Source: Nocardia vinacea NBRC 16497
GTDB taxonomy: Bacteria > Actinomycetota > Actinomycetes > Mycobacteriales > Mycobacteriaceae
Length of the DNA stretch: 46,493 nt
Direction of reading: 5' to 3'
Assembly (NCBI RefSeq): GCF_000308835.1
Contig: NZ_BAGN01000403.1
Span: forward strand, 1-46,493
Shown here: positions 8,595-19,100 of the stretch, in pieces
How positions within the stretch are numbered: position 1 is the first letter of the stretch
How the letters are laid out: each line of letters opens with the position of its first letter
Notes under the pieces: generated by a model
Told to the model about the DNA's origin: nothing
The model's database searches: none
The model's input: only the letters and a program-made list of their open reading frames with translations
Position numbers and translations under genes: made by a program

Positions 8595-8876
8595 ATGCCA
8601 CCCGCCGCTCGCGTTGCGGATCCGACCGCGCACCCCGGCGTGATCGGCCCCCCCGGCGTGCCGACGGTGCTGATCGGCGGCATGCCCGCAGCCACCGTCG
8701 GCACGCCGCATATCTGCTCGTTTCCGCCGCCGGCCGTCCATCCGCCGTCGGCGATCGCAGGTCCCGGCTGTCCGACGGTGCTGATCGGCGGGATGCCCGC
8801 CGCCCGCGTCGGCGATCTGTCGGCCTGTGGCGCACCGATCGTCATGGGCTGCCCGACCGTCCTGATCGGAGGATGA
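8595..8876 (+). CDS. PAAR-domain spike tip protein
   Basis: The 93-residue product sharpens the tip of the spike. It has the PAAR layout: PPAARVADPTAHPGVIG at the start and two copies of PTVLIGGMPAA(T/R)VG, with TPHIC and further His and Cys residues that could bind the tip metal. A third PTVLIGG closes the protein. The start is ATG 8595 after a GGAAAGGAAG site. Its stop overlaps the next ATG (ATGA). There is no C-terminal extension, so it carries no fused toxin. Confidence 0.93.
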   Translation: MPPAARVADPTAHPGVIGPPGVPTVLIGGMPAATVGTPHICSFPPPAVHPPSAIAGPGCPTVLIGGMPAARVGDLSACGAPIVMGCPTVLIGG

Positions 8877-9301
8877 CCATGGCCGAACAGTTCATCGGCG
8901 CGGGCTGGGCGTTCTTTCCCATGCGAACCGACTACACCGGCGCCATCGCGCTGGTGGGCGCGGACCAGGAAATCAAGGAGAGCATCCGGCTGATCCTGGG
9001 CACCGCACCGGGTGAGCGTCCGATGCGACCCGAATTCGGTTGTGCCATCCATGAATTCGCATTCGCACCGGCGGATGCCGCGACCGCCGGACAGATCATC
9101 TATGAGGTGCGCGCCGCGCTGGAGCGGTGGGAGCCGCGCATCGACGTCGACACCGTGCAGGTACGTTTCGATGATGTGGACAGCGGAACGCTGTATATCG
9201 ATGTCCGGTACAGCATTCGGGGCCGCAACGACCCGCGCAATCTGGTGTTCCCGTTCTACGTCATCCCGCAGCACGCGGAGCAGTCGGGTGGTTTGTCATG
9301 A
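8873..9301 (+). CDS. gp25-like baseplate wedge protein
   Basis: The 142-residue protein matches the gp25/gpW-like family, a core wedge subunit that joins the baseplate to the sheath. The diagnostic part is IRLILGTAPGERPMRPEFGC in the middle, followed by an acidic C-terminal beta region (IDVDTVQVRFDDVDSGTLYI). Two in-frame ATGs lie at 8873 and 8879; the first overlaps the PAAR stop. Its stop overlaps the start of the next gene by four bases. Confidence 0.93.
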   Translation: MTMAEQFIGAGWAFFPMRTDYTGAIALVGADQEIKESIRLILGTAPGERPMRPEFGCAIHEFAFAPADAATAGQIIYEVRAALERWEPRIDVDTVQVRFDDVDSGTLYIDVRYSIRGRNDPRNLVFPFYVIPQHAEQSGGLS

Positions 9302-11274
9302 CGCTGCCCGCACCCAACCTCGACGACCGCAGCTTCCAGGGCCTCGTCGATGACGCGAAACGCTATGTCCAGCAGCATTGTCCGGAATGGAGCGATCACA
9401 ACGTCTCCGATCCCGGCGTAACCCTGTTGGAGACCTACGCCATGGTGGTCGACCAGCTGCTCTATCGGCTCAACCGGGTGCCGGACCGGCTCTACCTGAA
9501 ATTCCTCGATCTCCTTGGTATTCGACTGTTTCCACCGGCGGCGGCCACCGTTCCGGTCACCTTCTGGCTCTCCGCGCCGCGCGAGGAGGTCGTGCTGGTG
9601 CCCGTCGGCACACAGACCGCCACTGATCGCGATGACACCAGCCGACCCGACCAATGGCGCACCGAGACAATCGAACCCGTCGTCTTCGCGACCACCACCG
9701 ACCTGCCGATCGTGCCGTGTACATTGACCGCGATCGCGACCGGAGCCGCAGGCGGGCCCGTGATCGACCGCACCGACGAGCTGACCACCGGAGCGCAATT
9801 CGCCTGCTTCTCCCCCACTCCCGCACCCGATGACACGATGTACGTCGGGCTGTCGAATCCGGTGCCCTCGTGCGCCGTTGTACTGCGATTCGACTGCCGC
9901 GTCGAAGGTGTCGGCGTCGATCCGCGGCAGCCACCACTGGTGTGGGAGGCATGGGACGGACGCCGCTGGGCCGGCTGTGAACTCGAACGCGATGACACCG
10001 GCGGACTCAACCGTCCCGGCGATATCGTGCTGCACGTGCCGCCCACGCACCGGGCATCGCCGATCCAACGGCGTACGGCGGGCTGGCTGCGCTGCCGTGT
10101 GGTGCCGGTGCGCCCCGGCCAACCGCCGTATACCGCCGCCCCCCGGGTGTTCGCCGCCTCAGCCTTCACCATCGGTGGAACTGTCGACGCCCGCTATGCC
10201 GAGATCGTGCGCGACGAGATCGTCGGCATGTCCGAAGGTGTTCCGGCACAGGAGTTTCCGCTCGACCAGCGGCCCGTCATCGCCGAGCCGGACGAGAACA
10301 TCGTCGTCGAAGTCGCCGCGGGCGATGGCTGGCAGCAGTGGACGCGGGTCGAGCACTTCGGCGACAGCCGACCCGATGACCGGCACTTCACCCTCGACGC
10401 CGCCGCGGGTGTCATCGTCTTCGGACCCGCCGTCCGTCAGCCGGACGGCTCGGTCACCCACTACGGTGCGGTGCCGCCGAAGGGTGCGCCGATCCGGGTA
10501 CCGCTCTACCGAACCGGTGGCGGGCGTCGCGGCAATGTGGCGCGCGGCACCGTCCGTTCGCTGCGCAGCTCGCTGCCCTACGTTTCGCGCATCGAGAACC
10601 GGCGGCCCGGTACCGGCGGTGTGGACGGCGAGACGGTCGAGAATGCGAAACTGCGCGCGCCGATGATGCTGCGCACTCGCGAACGTGCCGTCACCACAAG
10701 AGATTACGAGTTGCTCGCGGCGGCCTCCTCGCCGCGCGTCGCCCGCGCCCACTGCCTTGCGGGCACGGGCCAGGACGCGGCGGTGGTCCGGGTGCTGATC
10801 GTTCCCGAGGTCGACAGCGACGAGACGGCGACCGTCCCGTTCGAACGGCTCCAGCCATCCGACGACTTGCTGCAGCGTGTCGTTGCGTATTTGGACGAGC
10901 GGCGGATGATCGGGGCCCGCCTGATCGTCGAACCACCGCGCTATCGCGGGGTGACCGTCGTCGGTGCGGTGCGCGCACGCGCGACCAGCGATCCGGCTCG
11001 GGTGCGCGCCAGTGCGATCCGAGCGCTCAACAGCTATCTGCACCCGGTGACCGATGGTCCGAGCGGTCAGGGTTGGCCACTCGGCAGGTCGGTGCAAGCA
11101 GGGGAACTGTATGCGGTACTGCAGGGTGTCGACGGCGTCGAGCAGATCGACGACCTGCGGTTGTACCCGGCCGATCCGATCAATGGAACGCGCGGTGAAG
11201 CCACCCAGCGAATCACCTTGCCGTCCAACGGTTTGGTGTATTCGTTCGAGCATCAGATCAAGGTCACGTCATGA
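9298..11274 (+). CDS. baseplate J/gp6-like wedge protein
   Basis: The 658-residue protein is the large wedge subunit that forms the baseplate ring (Afp11/gp6/P2 gpJ family). The N-terminus has the usual NLDDRSFQGLVDDAKRYVQ and HNVSDPGVTLLETYAMVVDQ stretch. The middle holds the family region with GGGRRGNVARGTVRSLRSS and RAVTTRDYELLAAASSP, followed by conserved C-terminal strands. Start and stop overlap both neighbours by an ATGA, as expected for coupled synthesis of baseplate parts. Confidence 0.93.
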   Translation: MTLPAPNLDDRSFQGLVDDAKRYVQQHCPEWSDHNVSDPGVTLLETYAMVVDQLLYRLNRVPDRLYLKFLDLLGIRLFPPAAATVPVTFWLSAPREEVVLVPVGTQTATDRDDTSRPDQWRTETIEPVVFATTTDLPIVPCTLTAIATGAAGGPVIDRTDELTTGAQFACFSPTPAPDDTMYVGLSNPVPSCAVVLRFDCRVEGVGVDPRQPPLVWEAWDGRRWAGCELERDDTGGLNRPGDIVLHVPPTHRASPIQRRTAGWLRCRVVPVRPGQPPYTAAPRVFAASAFTIGGTVDARYAEIVRDEIVGMSEGVPAQEFPLDQRPVIAEPDENIVVEVAAGDGWQQWTRVEHFGDSRPDDRHFTLDAAAGVIVFGPAVRQPDGSVTHYGAVPPKGAPIRVPLYRTGGGRRGNVARGTVRSLRSSLPYVSRIENRRPGTGGVDGETVENAKLRAPMMLRTRERAVTTRDYELLAAASSPRVARAHCLAGTGQDAAVVRVLIVPEVDSDETATVPFERLQPSDDLLQRVVAYLDERRMIGARLIVEPPRYRGVTVVGAVRARATSDPARVRASAIRALNSYLHPVTDGPSGQGWPLGRSVQAGELYAVLQGVDGVEQIDDLRLYPADPINGTRGEATQRITLPSNGLVYSFEHQIKVTS

Positions 11275-11810
11275 GGGGTACGGTCGCGGGACTGCCGTCG
11301 GCGCATCCGCTCGGCGAGTTCCTGCCGGGCATCTACCTGGACGACCCGTTCGTCCAGCGCTGGACGAACGGGATGGACGAGATCCTCGCCCCGGTCTTCC
11401 TCACCCTCGACGCCCTGCACACCTACGTCGATCCCGCGCTCGCCCCCGCCGACTTCCTGACCTGGCTCGCGGGCTGGGTCGATGCCGACACCGACGAGCA
11501 GTGGCCGACGGATCGGCTGCGTGCCGTCGTCGCGGCCGCAGTCGGCGTGCACGCGCGGCGCGGCGGTGTCGCGGCATTGAAGGAGCACATCCGCAGGGTG
11601 GTCGGCTGCGAGGTGGAGGTGGTGGAAAGCGGCGGCGCACGGTGGTCCCGCACACCCGACACCGTCGCACCCGGCGATACGGTGCCACGCCTGGTCGTGC
11701 TGGTACCCGCCGACCACTGGAACACGCCTACCCGGCAGCGGATCGCACGCGCGGTCGAGGCGATGTGCCCGGCGCACGTGCCGTTCGAGCTGGCCCGGCA
11801 AGCACGGTAA
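11271..11810 (+). CDS. tail protein I/gp7-like baseplate protein, last eCIS gene
   Basis: The 179-residue product belongs to the phage tail protein I-type family found after gp6/J in eCIS loci (Afp12-like). It has SAHPLGEFLPGIYLDDPFVQ near the start, LAPADFLTWLAGWVDAD, RRGGVAALKEHIRRVVGCEV and a C-terminal CPAHVPFELARQ. It closes the operon in view. Its last 83 bases overlap the end of the opposing regulator gene, so no terminator separates them. Afp12 homologues are often much longer; this short form is common in actinobacterial clusters, from memory. Confidence 0.88.
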   Translation: MRGTVAGLPSAHPLGEFLPGIYLDDPFVQRWTNGMDEILAPVFLTLDALHTYVDPALAPADFLTWLAGWVDADTDEQWPTDRLRAVVAAAVGVHARRGGVAALKEHIRRVVGCEVEVVESGGARWSRTPDTVAPGDTVPRLVVLVPADHWNTPTRQRIARAVEAMCPAHVPFELARQAR

Positions 11811-14586
11811 CCGGATTCGCGGATTGAACACCCAGCTCGGCGAGCATCTTCGCGTAGTCGCGCCGGGCTCGCTCCGCGGCGGCCAGATCGCCCGCACGCT
11901 GGTAGGCCGATATCAGCAGCCGCCAGGCGCGATCCAGGTACGGATCGATATCCAGGCTGTGCCGCAATGCGTCGATCGCGGCGGCGGCACGACCGCGGCA
12001 CAACTCGAGTTCGGCGAGGGTGACACCGACGAGTGACGCCTGAGTTCGGAGCCGGTCGCGTTCGGCAACCACCCATTCGACGGCACCATCGGAGGGCAGC
12101 AGTTCGCCGCGATATTCGGCCAGCGCCGTCGTCAGCGCGCTGTGCGCCCGGTCCTCGTCGCCGAGCTGCAGCGCGGACCGGCCCGTCTCCAGCGCGGTCT
12201 CGAACGCGACCACGTCGGTGGTGCTACGGCCTCGCAGCACAAGGGAATACGTCTCGCCACGGCGCATCAGCAGCGTCGATTTGCCGCGGCCGGTATCGGG
12301 TTCGAGGAAGCGCCGTACCGCCGATACGCTCACCTGCAGGCTCTGCCGGGCCTGCGCCTCGGGCAGATCGGGCCACAGCGCTGCCACCAGGTCGTCACGA
12401 TGCACCCACCGCCCGGCCCGCATCGACAGGTAGCGCAGGGTCGCGGCGGCACGTGGCCGCAGGGTCCGCGGATCCAATTCGATACCGTCGACCTCGACGA
12501 TGAAGCCGCCGAGGCAGCGCAACCGTAGCACCGCGGCCTCCGGGCTCTGCTGCGCCGCAACGGTATTCGTGGCCGGCTCGGTGCCGCGGCCGACAAGTGC
12601 CTGCGGAAATGGCAACCCGATCTCCATGGCGAGCGCGTGCGCGGCGGCGAATGGGGCGGCGGCGACAGTGCCGGTCCGGACGGCATTGGCAAGCAGGGCG
12701 ATGGCGCGCGCACCGGGTACGCCGGTCGTCCGCGCGAAGGCCTCGGCACGGATCACCCTGGTTTCGGCATCGGCGGCATTTTCGGCCACGGCCGCCAATG
12801 CCTCGAACGCCGATGCCCACGCCTTCGGTGTATCCGCGCGCAGCCGGACGCACCGCTCGATGACCGCCCGCCACAATGACATCGACGGTTCGCCCGCCAG
12901 CAGCGCCCGATACGCCGCGATCGCCGCCGCCAACGCGGCTCCCCAGTGATCGCCCGCGGCATCGCATTCCGCCGCGACTTCCGAATCCCCGAGCTGTGAC
13001 AACGCCCGGCACTGCCGCAGCAATGCGGTCGCGCCCGCGCGTTCGGCCTCCCCCGCGAGCAACTCGACTCGCATACCTACGTGCTCACCACAGAGCATCG
13101 CCGCGATCGTGCCGACGAACTGTGTCCACAGTTCGAGCATCGGAACCGCCGCATCGTGGGCCGACAGCTGGGCTCGCTGATTGGCCCGCCGCACATGACC
13201 GGCCAGCATCAAGGCACAAGTGTGCGCGAAAGCCGTTCCGGCACAACCGGTGTCATCGTCGACATAGTCCAGCGGGCGACGCATCGACGCGGCGCGGATC
13301 CGATCGAGCCAATGCAGCTCGACCTGCGGCGCGGCATCGAGCCAGATATCGACGAGCCGCCGTTCCCGCGCGACCGCATCGCGCAGATCGGGCTCGGAGA
13401 ACAGCCGCTCGGCGTGCCGGTACCGCTGCGATCCCCGCCGCAGATTTCCGGCCGCTACCTCCCGACGGGCCGTCGCCAACGACAGCCAAGGATCCTGTTC
13501 GACCACCGATGCGGGCAGGCCCGCGCACCACACCGGACTCCGGGTATCGCCGACCACCCGCGCCCCGTGCGTATTCAGCAGTCTCGCCACCTCGGTCCAA
13601 TGTTCCGCGCGCGCGAACAACCGCGCCGCCTCCGGGTACGCGTGCTCGTCCTCGAGTTGGGTCGCGGCCGTACGGCACCACCGGGCCGCCTCGGTCGCGC
13701 CGAGCTCTTCGCGCAGCGCCGAGGCCAGATGCTGGCGCAGCACCTCGTGGTAGCGGAAACTGTGGCCGTCGTCGTCCGAACTGGTCAGCGCCTGACGCCG
13801 CTCCAACTCGGCCAGCAGCGCCGCCGAATCGGTGCGATCGAGCAGCCGATCACAGCGTTCGGCGGTCACCGTCTCGAAAACATGTGTGCGGCGCAGGAAT
13901 TCACATAATTCGGCGGGCAGCTCACCGAGTACGGTGCGCGCGAGATAGCCCTGTAGATACCGCGCCCTGCCGCTCAGTGCCCGGATAGCCGCCCGCCGCG
14001 CCCCCGCACCGAGGGTTTGGGTGCCGAGGTGGAACAGGTGCAGCCCCGCCGCCCAGCCATCGGTGAACCGGGCCAGGGCCGCGGCCTCGTCGGGTGGCAG
14101 CCGATGGCCGTAGACGCCCGCGAACAGCTCTTCGACCTCCCAACAACGGAAGCGCAGATCGTCACCGGAGAGTACGGTCACCCGGCCGATTTCCGCGCGC
14201 ATCAGATTGATGGTGGGGCGCACCCGGGAGCCGAGTATTACGCGCGCAGGCACCGGACCCGACAGTGCGAACCGTTCGAAGGCCGATTCGGCGGGCCCGC
14301 CGACCACGAAGTGGAAATCATCCACGATCAACGTGCGCGGTCCGTTCTCCGAGGCCGCTCGCAGCCGCCGCACGAAGCGCTCGGCGTCGATATCGTCCGG
14401 ATCGGCCCGATACCAGGCCACGCCATCGCCGCTGGCCGCGGCATGCTGCTGCAGCAGGTGCGTCTTCCCCGAACCCGCAGCCGCGATGACAACCGCGACA
14501 TCGGCATCCGCCATCCGGCGTAGCAACCTGGGCCGCTGTAGTCCCAGCCGCCCGCCGGAGGGTGCCGAGGCACCAGACCCGAGCAC
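11728..14586 (-). CDS. STAND ATPase regulator with C-terminal BTAD (SARP-type)
   Basis: This 952-residue regulator probably controls the adjacent eCIS. Start GTG 14586 is chosen because GGAGGAGG lies seven bases ahead of it; a longer frame reaches 14778 without support. Residues 35-42 (AAAGSGKT) form a Walker A loop and LIVDDF (about 86-91) a Walker B. A long helical middle follows, of the MalT/LuxR-like STAND type. Residues from about 685 form an OmpR-like winged helix (LRCLGGFIVEVDG, LRYLSMRAGRWVHRDDLVAA) and about 785-935 a bacterial transcriptional activation domain. It ends inside the last eCIS gene on the opposite strand. Signal and target are unknown. Confidence 0.9.
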   Translation of the reverse strand: MLGSGASAPSGGRLGLQRPRLLRRMADADVAVVIAAAGSGKTHLLQQHAAASGDGVAWYRADPDDIDAERFVRRLRAASENGPRTLIVDDFHFVVGGPAESAFERFALSGPVPARVILGSRVRPTINLMRAEIGRVTVLSGDDLRFRCWEVEELFAGVYGHRLPPDEAAALARFTDGWAAGLHLFHLGTQTLGAGARRAAIRALSGRARYLQGYLARTVLGELPAELCEFLRRTHVFETVTAERCDRLLDRTDSAALLAELERRQALTSSDDDGHSFRYHEVLRQHLASALREELGATEAARWCRTAATQLEDEHAYPEAARLFARAEHWTEVARLLNTHGARVVGDTRSPVWCAGLPASVVEQDPWLSLATARREVAAGNLRRGSQRYRHAERLFSEPDLRDAVARERRLVDIWLDAAPQVELHWLDRIRAASMRRPLDYVDDDTGCAGTAFAHTCALMLAGHVRRANQRAQLSAHDAAVPMLELWTQFVGTIAAMLCGEHVGMRVELLAGEAERAGATALLRQCRALSQLGDSEVAAECDAAGDHWGAALAAAIAAYRALLAGEPSMSLWRAVIERCVRLRADTPKAWASAFEALAAVAENAADAETRVIRAEAFARTTGVPGARAIALLANAVRTGTVAAAPFAAAHALAMEIGLPFPQALVGRGTEPATNTVAAQQSPEAAVLRLRCLGGFIVEVDGIELDPRTLRPRAAATLRYLSMRAGRWVHRDDLVAALWPDLPEAQARQSLQVSVSAVRRFLEPDTGRGKSTLLMRRGETYSLVLRGRSTTDVVAFETALETGRSALQLGDEDRAHSALTTALAEYRGELLPSDGAVEWVVAERDRLRTQASLVGVTLAELELCRGRAAAAIDALRHSLDIDPYLDRAWRLLISAYQRAGDLAAAERARRDYAKMLAELGVQSANPVTVLAGPARTARAPGTSPRPRVRSAAG

Positions 14587-15008
14587 GTAAACACCTCCTC
14601 CCGACCATCCCCGAGTGTTACTTCCGAGTTTGCGCCGACTCGTGCACGCGGACACGGGTAATGGACTACGCAAATTTCCCAGGTGAATCGCGCGAAACCT
14701 ACCTACTCCCCGGTCAGCACCATTGTCGGGCTTTCCACCGTCCTCGACATCGACCGAACTGCTCAGCTCCGTACTCAATGTTGGTCAGACGATCACCGTG
14801 CGCCCGTGCCGGCCCGATTCGGCTCCATGCTCAGAGGAGATCGTCTCGGACCGGTCATGATGGCGATGCGGGTGCCGGATTCCGGCAAAAATGACGAGAG
14901 AATGGGCGCGGCACGCGAAAGTTACTCGCGCACGGCATATTTCGTATCATCGACCGGTGGCCGGAGATACACTCGATGATGGCCGACCGCAGTTGATCGG
15001 GGGTTGCC
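14587..15008 (+). promoter_or_regulatory. divergent intergenic region with 8-bp inverted repeat
   Basis: This 422-base stretch separates the divergent regulator and the unknown gene at 15009. I see no gene in it. The inverted repeat ATCATCGA (14946-14953) and TCGATGAT (14973-14980), perfect over 8 bases with a 19-base spacer, lies shortly before the downstream start and could be an operator. The part near 14870-14990 is visibly richer in A and T than the flanks, as expected of a promoter. Confidence 0.4.
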
Positions 15009-16145
15009 ATGGCCAGTCCCAAACCGCCGGAGGATCCGGATCCCAATAGCAAGATCGACATTCCGACGGCGAAAAAGCCGAAACGGCGCACTATAACTGT
15101 CACCGTCACCGGCAAATCCAGTACGAGTGGCAACCAGCAGAACGCCAGGCAAAAGCCGACCATGACGACTCGACCCCAAACAGTGGTTGCGCCACTACAG
15201 TTCAGTCCGGCCGACCTCGAACACAAAGAGTGGTTGCAGAAGATCCGCTTGCAAGTGGACAAGCCTCCGCTCGCACACCAGTGGTCCCCACACAAGCAGT
15301 GGTCGATATCCGCGGCCGAAAAGAAATTCCACCATTTCACCGCACTGGACTTCGAAACCGACCACCAATACATCTGGCGGTTCAGCAGCCTGCCGTCATC
15401 GGAACTGGTGTCGATCCAGGCCGGTACCGCGATAGCGACGATCATCGAGCTGATCGGGGAGCACAGCGGTGGAAACAAGAAGGACGACCCGCGGGTGCGC
15501 ACGTCGTCGTTCTGCCGCAATATCGGTGCGCTCATCGGTGTCGCCGCATCTACCGGTGGCGATAAGAAGGTACTCAATATCGTCAACCGGACCCCCTACC
15601 TCTGCCGAATCGACATCTCGACCCTGTCCGGCAAGGGGGTGTCGGCCGTGCCCGCGCTGTCGCGGGCGATCAGCCTTTTCGAGACCGAATACGTTTTGGT
15701 GCCCACCCCGGGCAAGACGCATTTCCTCGCGAATACCGGTCAGAATGTTATCGGTGGCGCGGGTTGTCTCGATGCCGCCATCTTCAGCAACCCGTTCTTC
15801 GGATGTATCGGCGACAGCGGGACTTTCACCGGATGCGTAATCAACCAGAATGTCACCATCGGCGCAAAGGAGGAGCTACCGGTGACCACCCCGGCAGCGT
15901 TCACCAGCGCCGGGGCGGAACTGGGGCCGGTCACCCCGGAACTCATCGGTGCCATAGATATGGACGAGGGCGACGTCGTCCGGATCCTGTGTTATGCGGC
16001 GGCGGTGTCCGAGGCCGCCGACAAGCACACGGATGTGATCAAGGACAAGGATCCCACGTCAGTAGATGCGATCGCGGACAAAGTTGCCGAGTACGCATCC
16101 GCCGTCGAAAAGCTGTACCGGGAATACCTGCCATCCCGGTATTGA
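15009..16145 (+). CDS. unknown 378-aa protein beside eCIS regulator
   Basis: I do not recognise this protein. A GGGGG site ahead of ATG 15009 supports the start. The first 60 or so residues are polar, Lys- and Thr-rich and probably disordered; the remainder (from LQFSPADLEHKEWLQKIRLQ) looks folded, with mixed helices and strands, several Cys residues (FCRNIG, YLCRID, GAGCLDAAIF, FFGCIGD, TGCVINQN) and an acidic helical C-terminus. It has no signal peptide, membrane segment or familiar catalytic motif. It is divergent from the putative eCIS regulator and the only nearby gene without a structural role, so it may be cargo or an accessory factor. That is inference from position only. Confidence 0.85.
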   Translation: MASPKPPEDPDPNSKIDIPTAKKPKRRTITVTVTGKSSTSGNQQNARQKPTMTTRPQTVVAPLQFSPADLEHKEWLQKIRLQVDKPPLAHQWSPHKQWSISAAEKKFHHFTALDFETDHQYIWRFSSLPSSELVSIQAGTAIATIIELIGEHSGGNKKDDPRVRTSSFCRNIGALIGVAASTGGDKKVLNIVNRTPYLCRIDISTLSGKGVSAVPALSRAISLFETEYVLVPTPGKTHFLANTGQNVIGGAGCLDAAIFSNPFFGCIGDSGTFTGCVINQNVTIGAKEELPVTTPAAFTSAGAELGPVTPELIGAIDMDEGDVVRILCYAAAVSEAADKHTDVIKDKDPTSVDAIADKVAEYASAVEKLYREYLPSRY

Positions 16146-16163
16146 CACCGATCGGCGCATTGC

Positions 16164-19100
16164 TCACCCAGCGGACCGGGCGAATCGGAGCGTAACGAGC
16201 TGGAAAGGCCGCAGCCGCAGGCGAACTCCCGCACCCTCCGGGGTTGCGGACGTATCTCCCTGCAACGGTCGTTCCAGCAGATCGCAGATCTGAAATCCGG
16301 TGATACCGAACCCTGCGGTCACCAGCGCCGAGGCTCGGCCGCCATGTGCCTCGTAGACGCGAAGTACGACGTCGCCGCTGCCGTCGTCCGCGAGTTTGAC
16401 GGCGCTGGTCACCACGGCGTCATTGTCGATAATGAACAGTGGCGCAACGGGTTCGGCGACACCCGAGCGCGTGTTGCCGAGGTTGATGCGGTAGCCCGCA
16501 CGCACCGCGTCCCCGATCGAAGCGCCGGGGACCAGGGCGTGCCGGAAGTGGTGGATACCGTGGTCGGTCTCCGGATCGGGAAATCGGGGTGCCCGCAACA
16601 GCGAAAACCGCAGTGTCGTCGTCGTTCCGCCATCGGCCCGAACGGTGCGGGTGACGTCGTGGCCGTAGGTGGAGTCGTTGACGAGCGCTACACCCCATCC
16701 GGGCTCGGCGAAGTGGACGAACCGGTGATTGCAGGCCTCGAACTTCGCGTACTCCCAACTGGTATTGGTGTGGGTAGGCCGGAACATGTGCCCGAACTGG
16801 GTCTCGGACGCATATCGGTCGGCGTGGATGTCCAGGGGGAAGGCGAGTTTGAGCAACTTCTCGGTCTCGTACCAGTCGACGGTGGTGTCGATATCGAGAC
16901 AGCGCGCGCCCGCCGGCAGTGTCAGGGTCTGTTCCACCCTTGAAGCCCCGAACGAGCGGCCGACGCGCACCACGGCTGCTTCCTTCGAATCATCCTCTGC
17001 CGCAACGAGGTCCGCTTCGACGAGATCGGTAACTCGGTTTCGGTAGAAGAGATCGACATCCCATGCGTCCCAGGAGTTCGGGAAATCCGGGTGCAGCTGT
17101 AGGAGATTCGCGGCCGAACCCGGCGGCAGGGTCTCACGCTGATGCGCGTGGTCGAACAGCGATACGACGAGCCCGCGCGCATCCACTTCGACCCGCACCA
17201 GACCGTTGTCGAGAACGAACCCGCCACCCGCACGCTCGGTCGCCGAGCACGGACTACCCGAATCCACCGCAGCCGCCGCACCGGCCGGAACGGATCGCCA
17301 AGTGTGCGGCGTCGGGTTGAATACATTCGGTCCCACCCGCGCACCGCCGAGCACCCATTGCGCCCGCTCGATAATCGCCGTCAACTCCTCGGCCACCGCC
17401 GCATAGGTCTGCTCCGCCTCACGGTGCACCCATGCGATCGACGAGCCGGGCAGAATGTCGTGAAACTGGTTCAGCAGCACCATCTTCCAGATTCGGTCCA
17501 ACGCCGCGTACGGATATTCGAAGTTCTTCCGCACCGCCGCGGTTGCGGCCCACAACTCGGCCTCCCGCAGCAAGTGCTCGCTGCGCCGGTTGCCCTGTTT
17601 GGTCTTCGCCTGACTGGTCAACGTGCCACGGTGCAACTCCAGATACAACTCCCCCACCCACACCGGCGGGTTGTCGTACTCGGCCTCGGCCTTGGCGAAG
17701 AAGCCGGATGGGGAGTCCCACACCACTTTGGGTGAACCCTCGAGATCGGCCATCCGAGCGGCCTTCGCGATCATCTCCCGCGTCGTGCCGCCACCACCGT
17801 CACCCCAGCCGGTCGGCGCGAGCGATATCGACGCATGGCCCTTTTCCTTGAAATTCCGTGCGGCATGGGCGATCTCACGGCCGTGCATCGTGCAGTTATA
17901 GGTATCGACCGGCGGAAAATGGGTGAAGATCCGGGTTCCGTCGATCCCCTCCCACAAGAAGGTATGGTGTGGGAACTGGTTGGTCTGACTCCACGAAATC
18001 TTTTGTGTCAGTAGCCATTTCGATCCGGCCGCCTTGACGATCTGCGGCAGTCCGGCGGCGAACCCGAAGGTGTCGGGCAGCCACACCTCTTCGTTCTCGA
18101 CACCGAATTCCGCCAGAAAGAACCGCTTACCGTGCACGAACTGCCGCGCCATCGCTTCCGAACCCGGCATATTCGTATCCGCCTCGACCCACATACCGCC
18201 GGTCGGCACGAACCGTCCCTCCGATACCGCCCGCTTCACCCGCTCGTAGACCTCGGGACGGTGCTGCTTGATGAAGTCGAACTGCGCGGCTTGCGACATC
18301 GCATAGATGAACTCGGGCTTGTCGGCCAACAACGCGGTCATATTCGCGGTCGTACGCGCGACCTTGCGCACCGTCTCGCGCAGCGGCCACAGCCACGCCG
18401 TATCGATATGCGCGTGCCCCACCGCGGAAATCGTGTGCGCGGACGGTACCGCGGGCTCGGCCAGCACATCGACCAGGCATTCGCGCGCCGCCGTCGCGGT
18501 AGCGTTCACATCCTGTAGATCGACGGCATCGAGTGCACGCTCGATCGCACGCACGATGTCGTAGCGGCGGGCAGGTTCCTCGGGCATCTCGTGCATCAGC
18601 TCGCCGAGAACCTCCAGATCCTGCACCAGCTGCCAGACCTCGTCGTCGAAAACCGCGAGATCCATTCGGCCCAGCCGGTATTGCGGCTCGTCACCAGCAG
18701 TGAGCTTGTCACCGAGAGCGTTCGGCGCGAAGAAGGGGATGATCGGGTTCGAAGCCGCCTCGACGTGCAACAGCACCTGCTCGCCACCGACCGCCTGGGA
18801 CGCCACCCGCACCCACTGGTTACGCGGGTGCAGCCCCTTCACCGGCGATCCGTCCGACCGATAGACCAGACCTTCGCACTGGAAGCCCGTCATATTCCGG
18901 TCGAAACCGAGATCGATGATCGCCTCGACGGTTTCGCCCGCCCACCCGGCAGGCACCGTGCCCTCGACCGTGAACCAGCTGGTCCCCCATGGCGCGCCCC
19001 ACCTGGCACCGGATTCGATGGGCGTCCGGGGCGCAGCCAATCCCTCGGCAACCGGCACCGGTTCATCCGGCGCGACCCAGATCGATGCCCGCAGCGGCAC

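Noticed and set aside
14587..14778. 64-codon N-terminal extension of the STAND/BTAD regulator
   Set aside because: GGAGGAGG seven bases before GTG 14586 and the composition of the extension both favour the shorter form.
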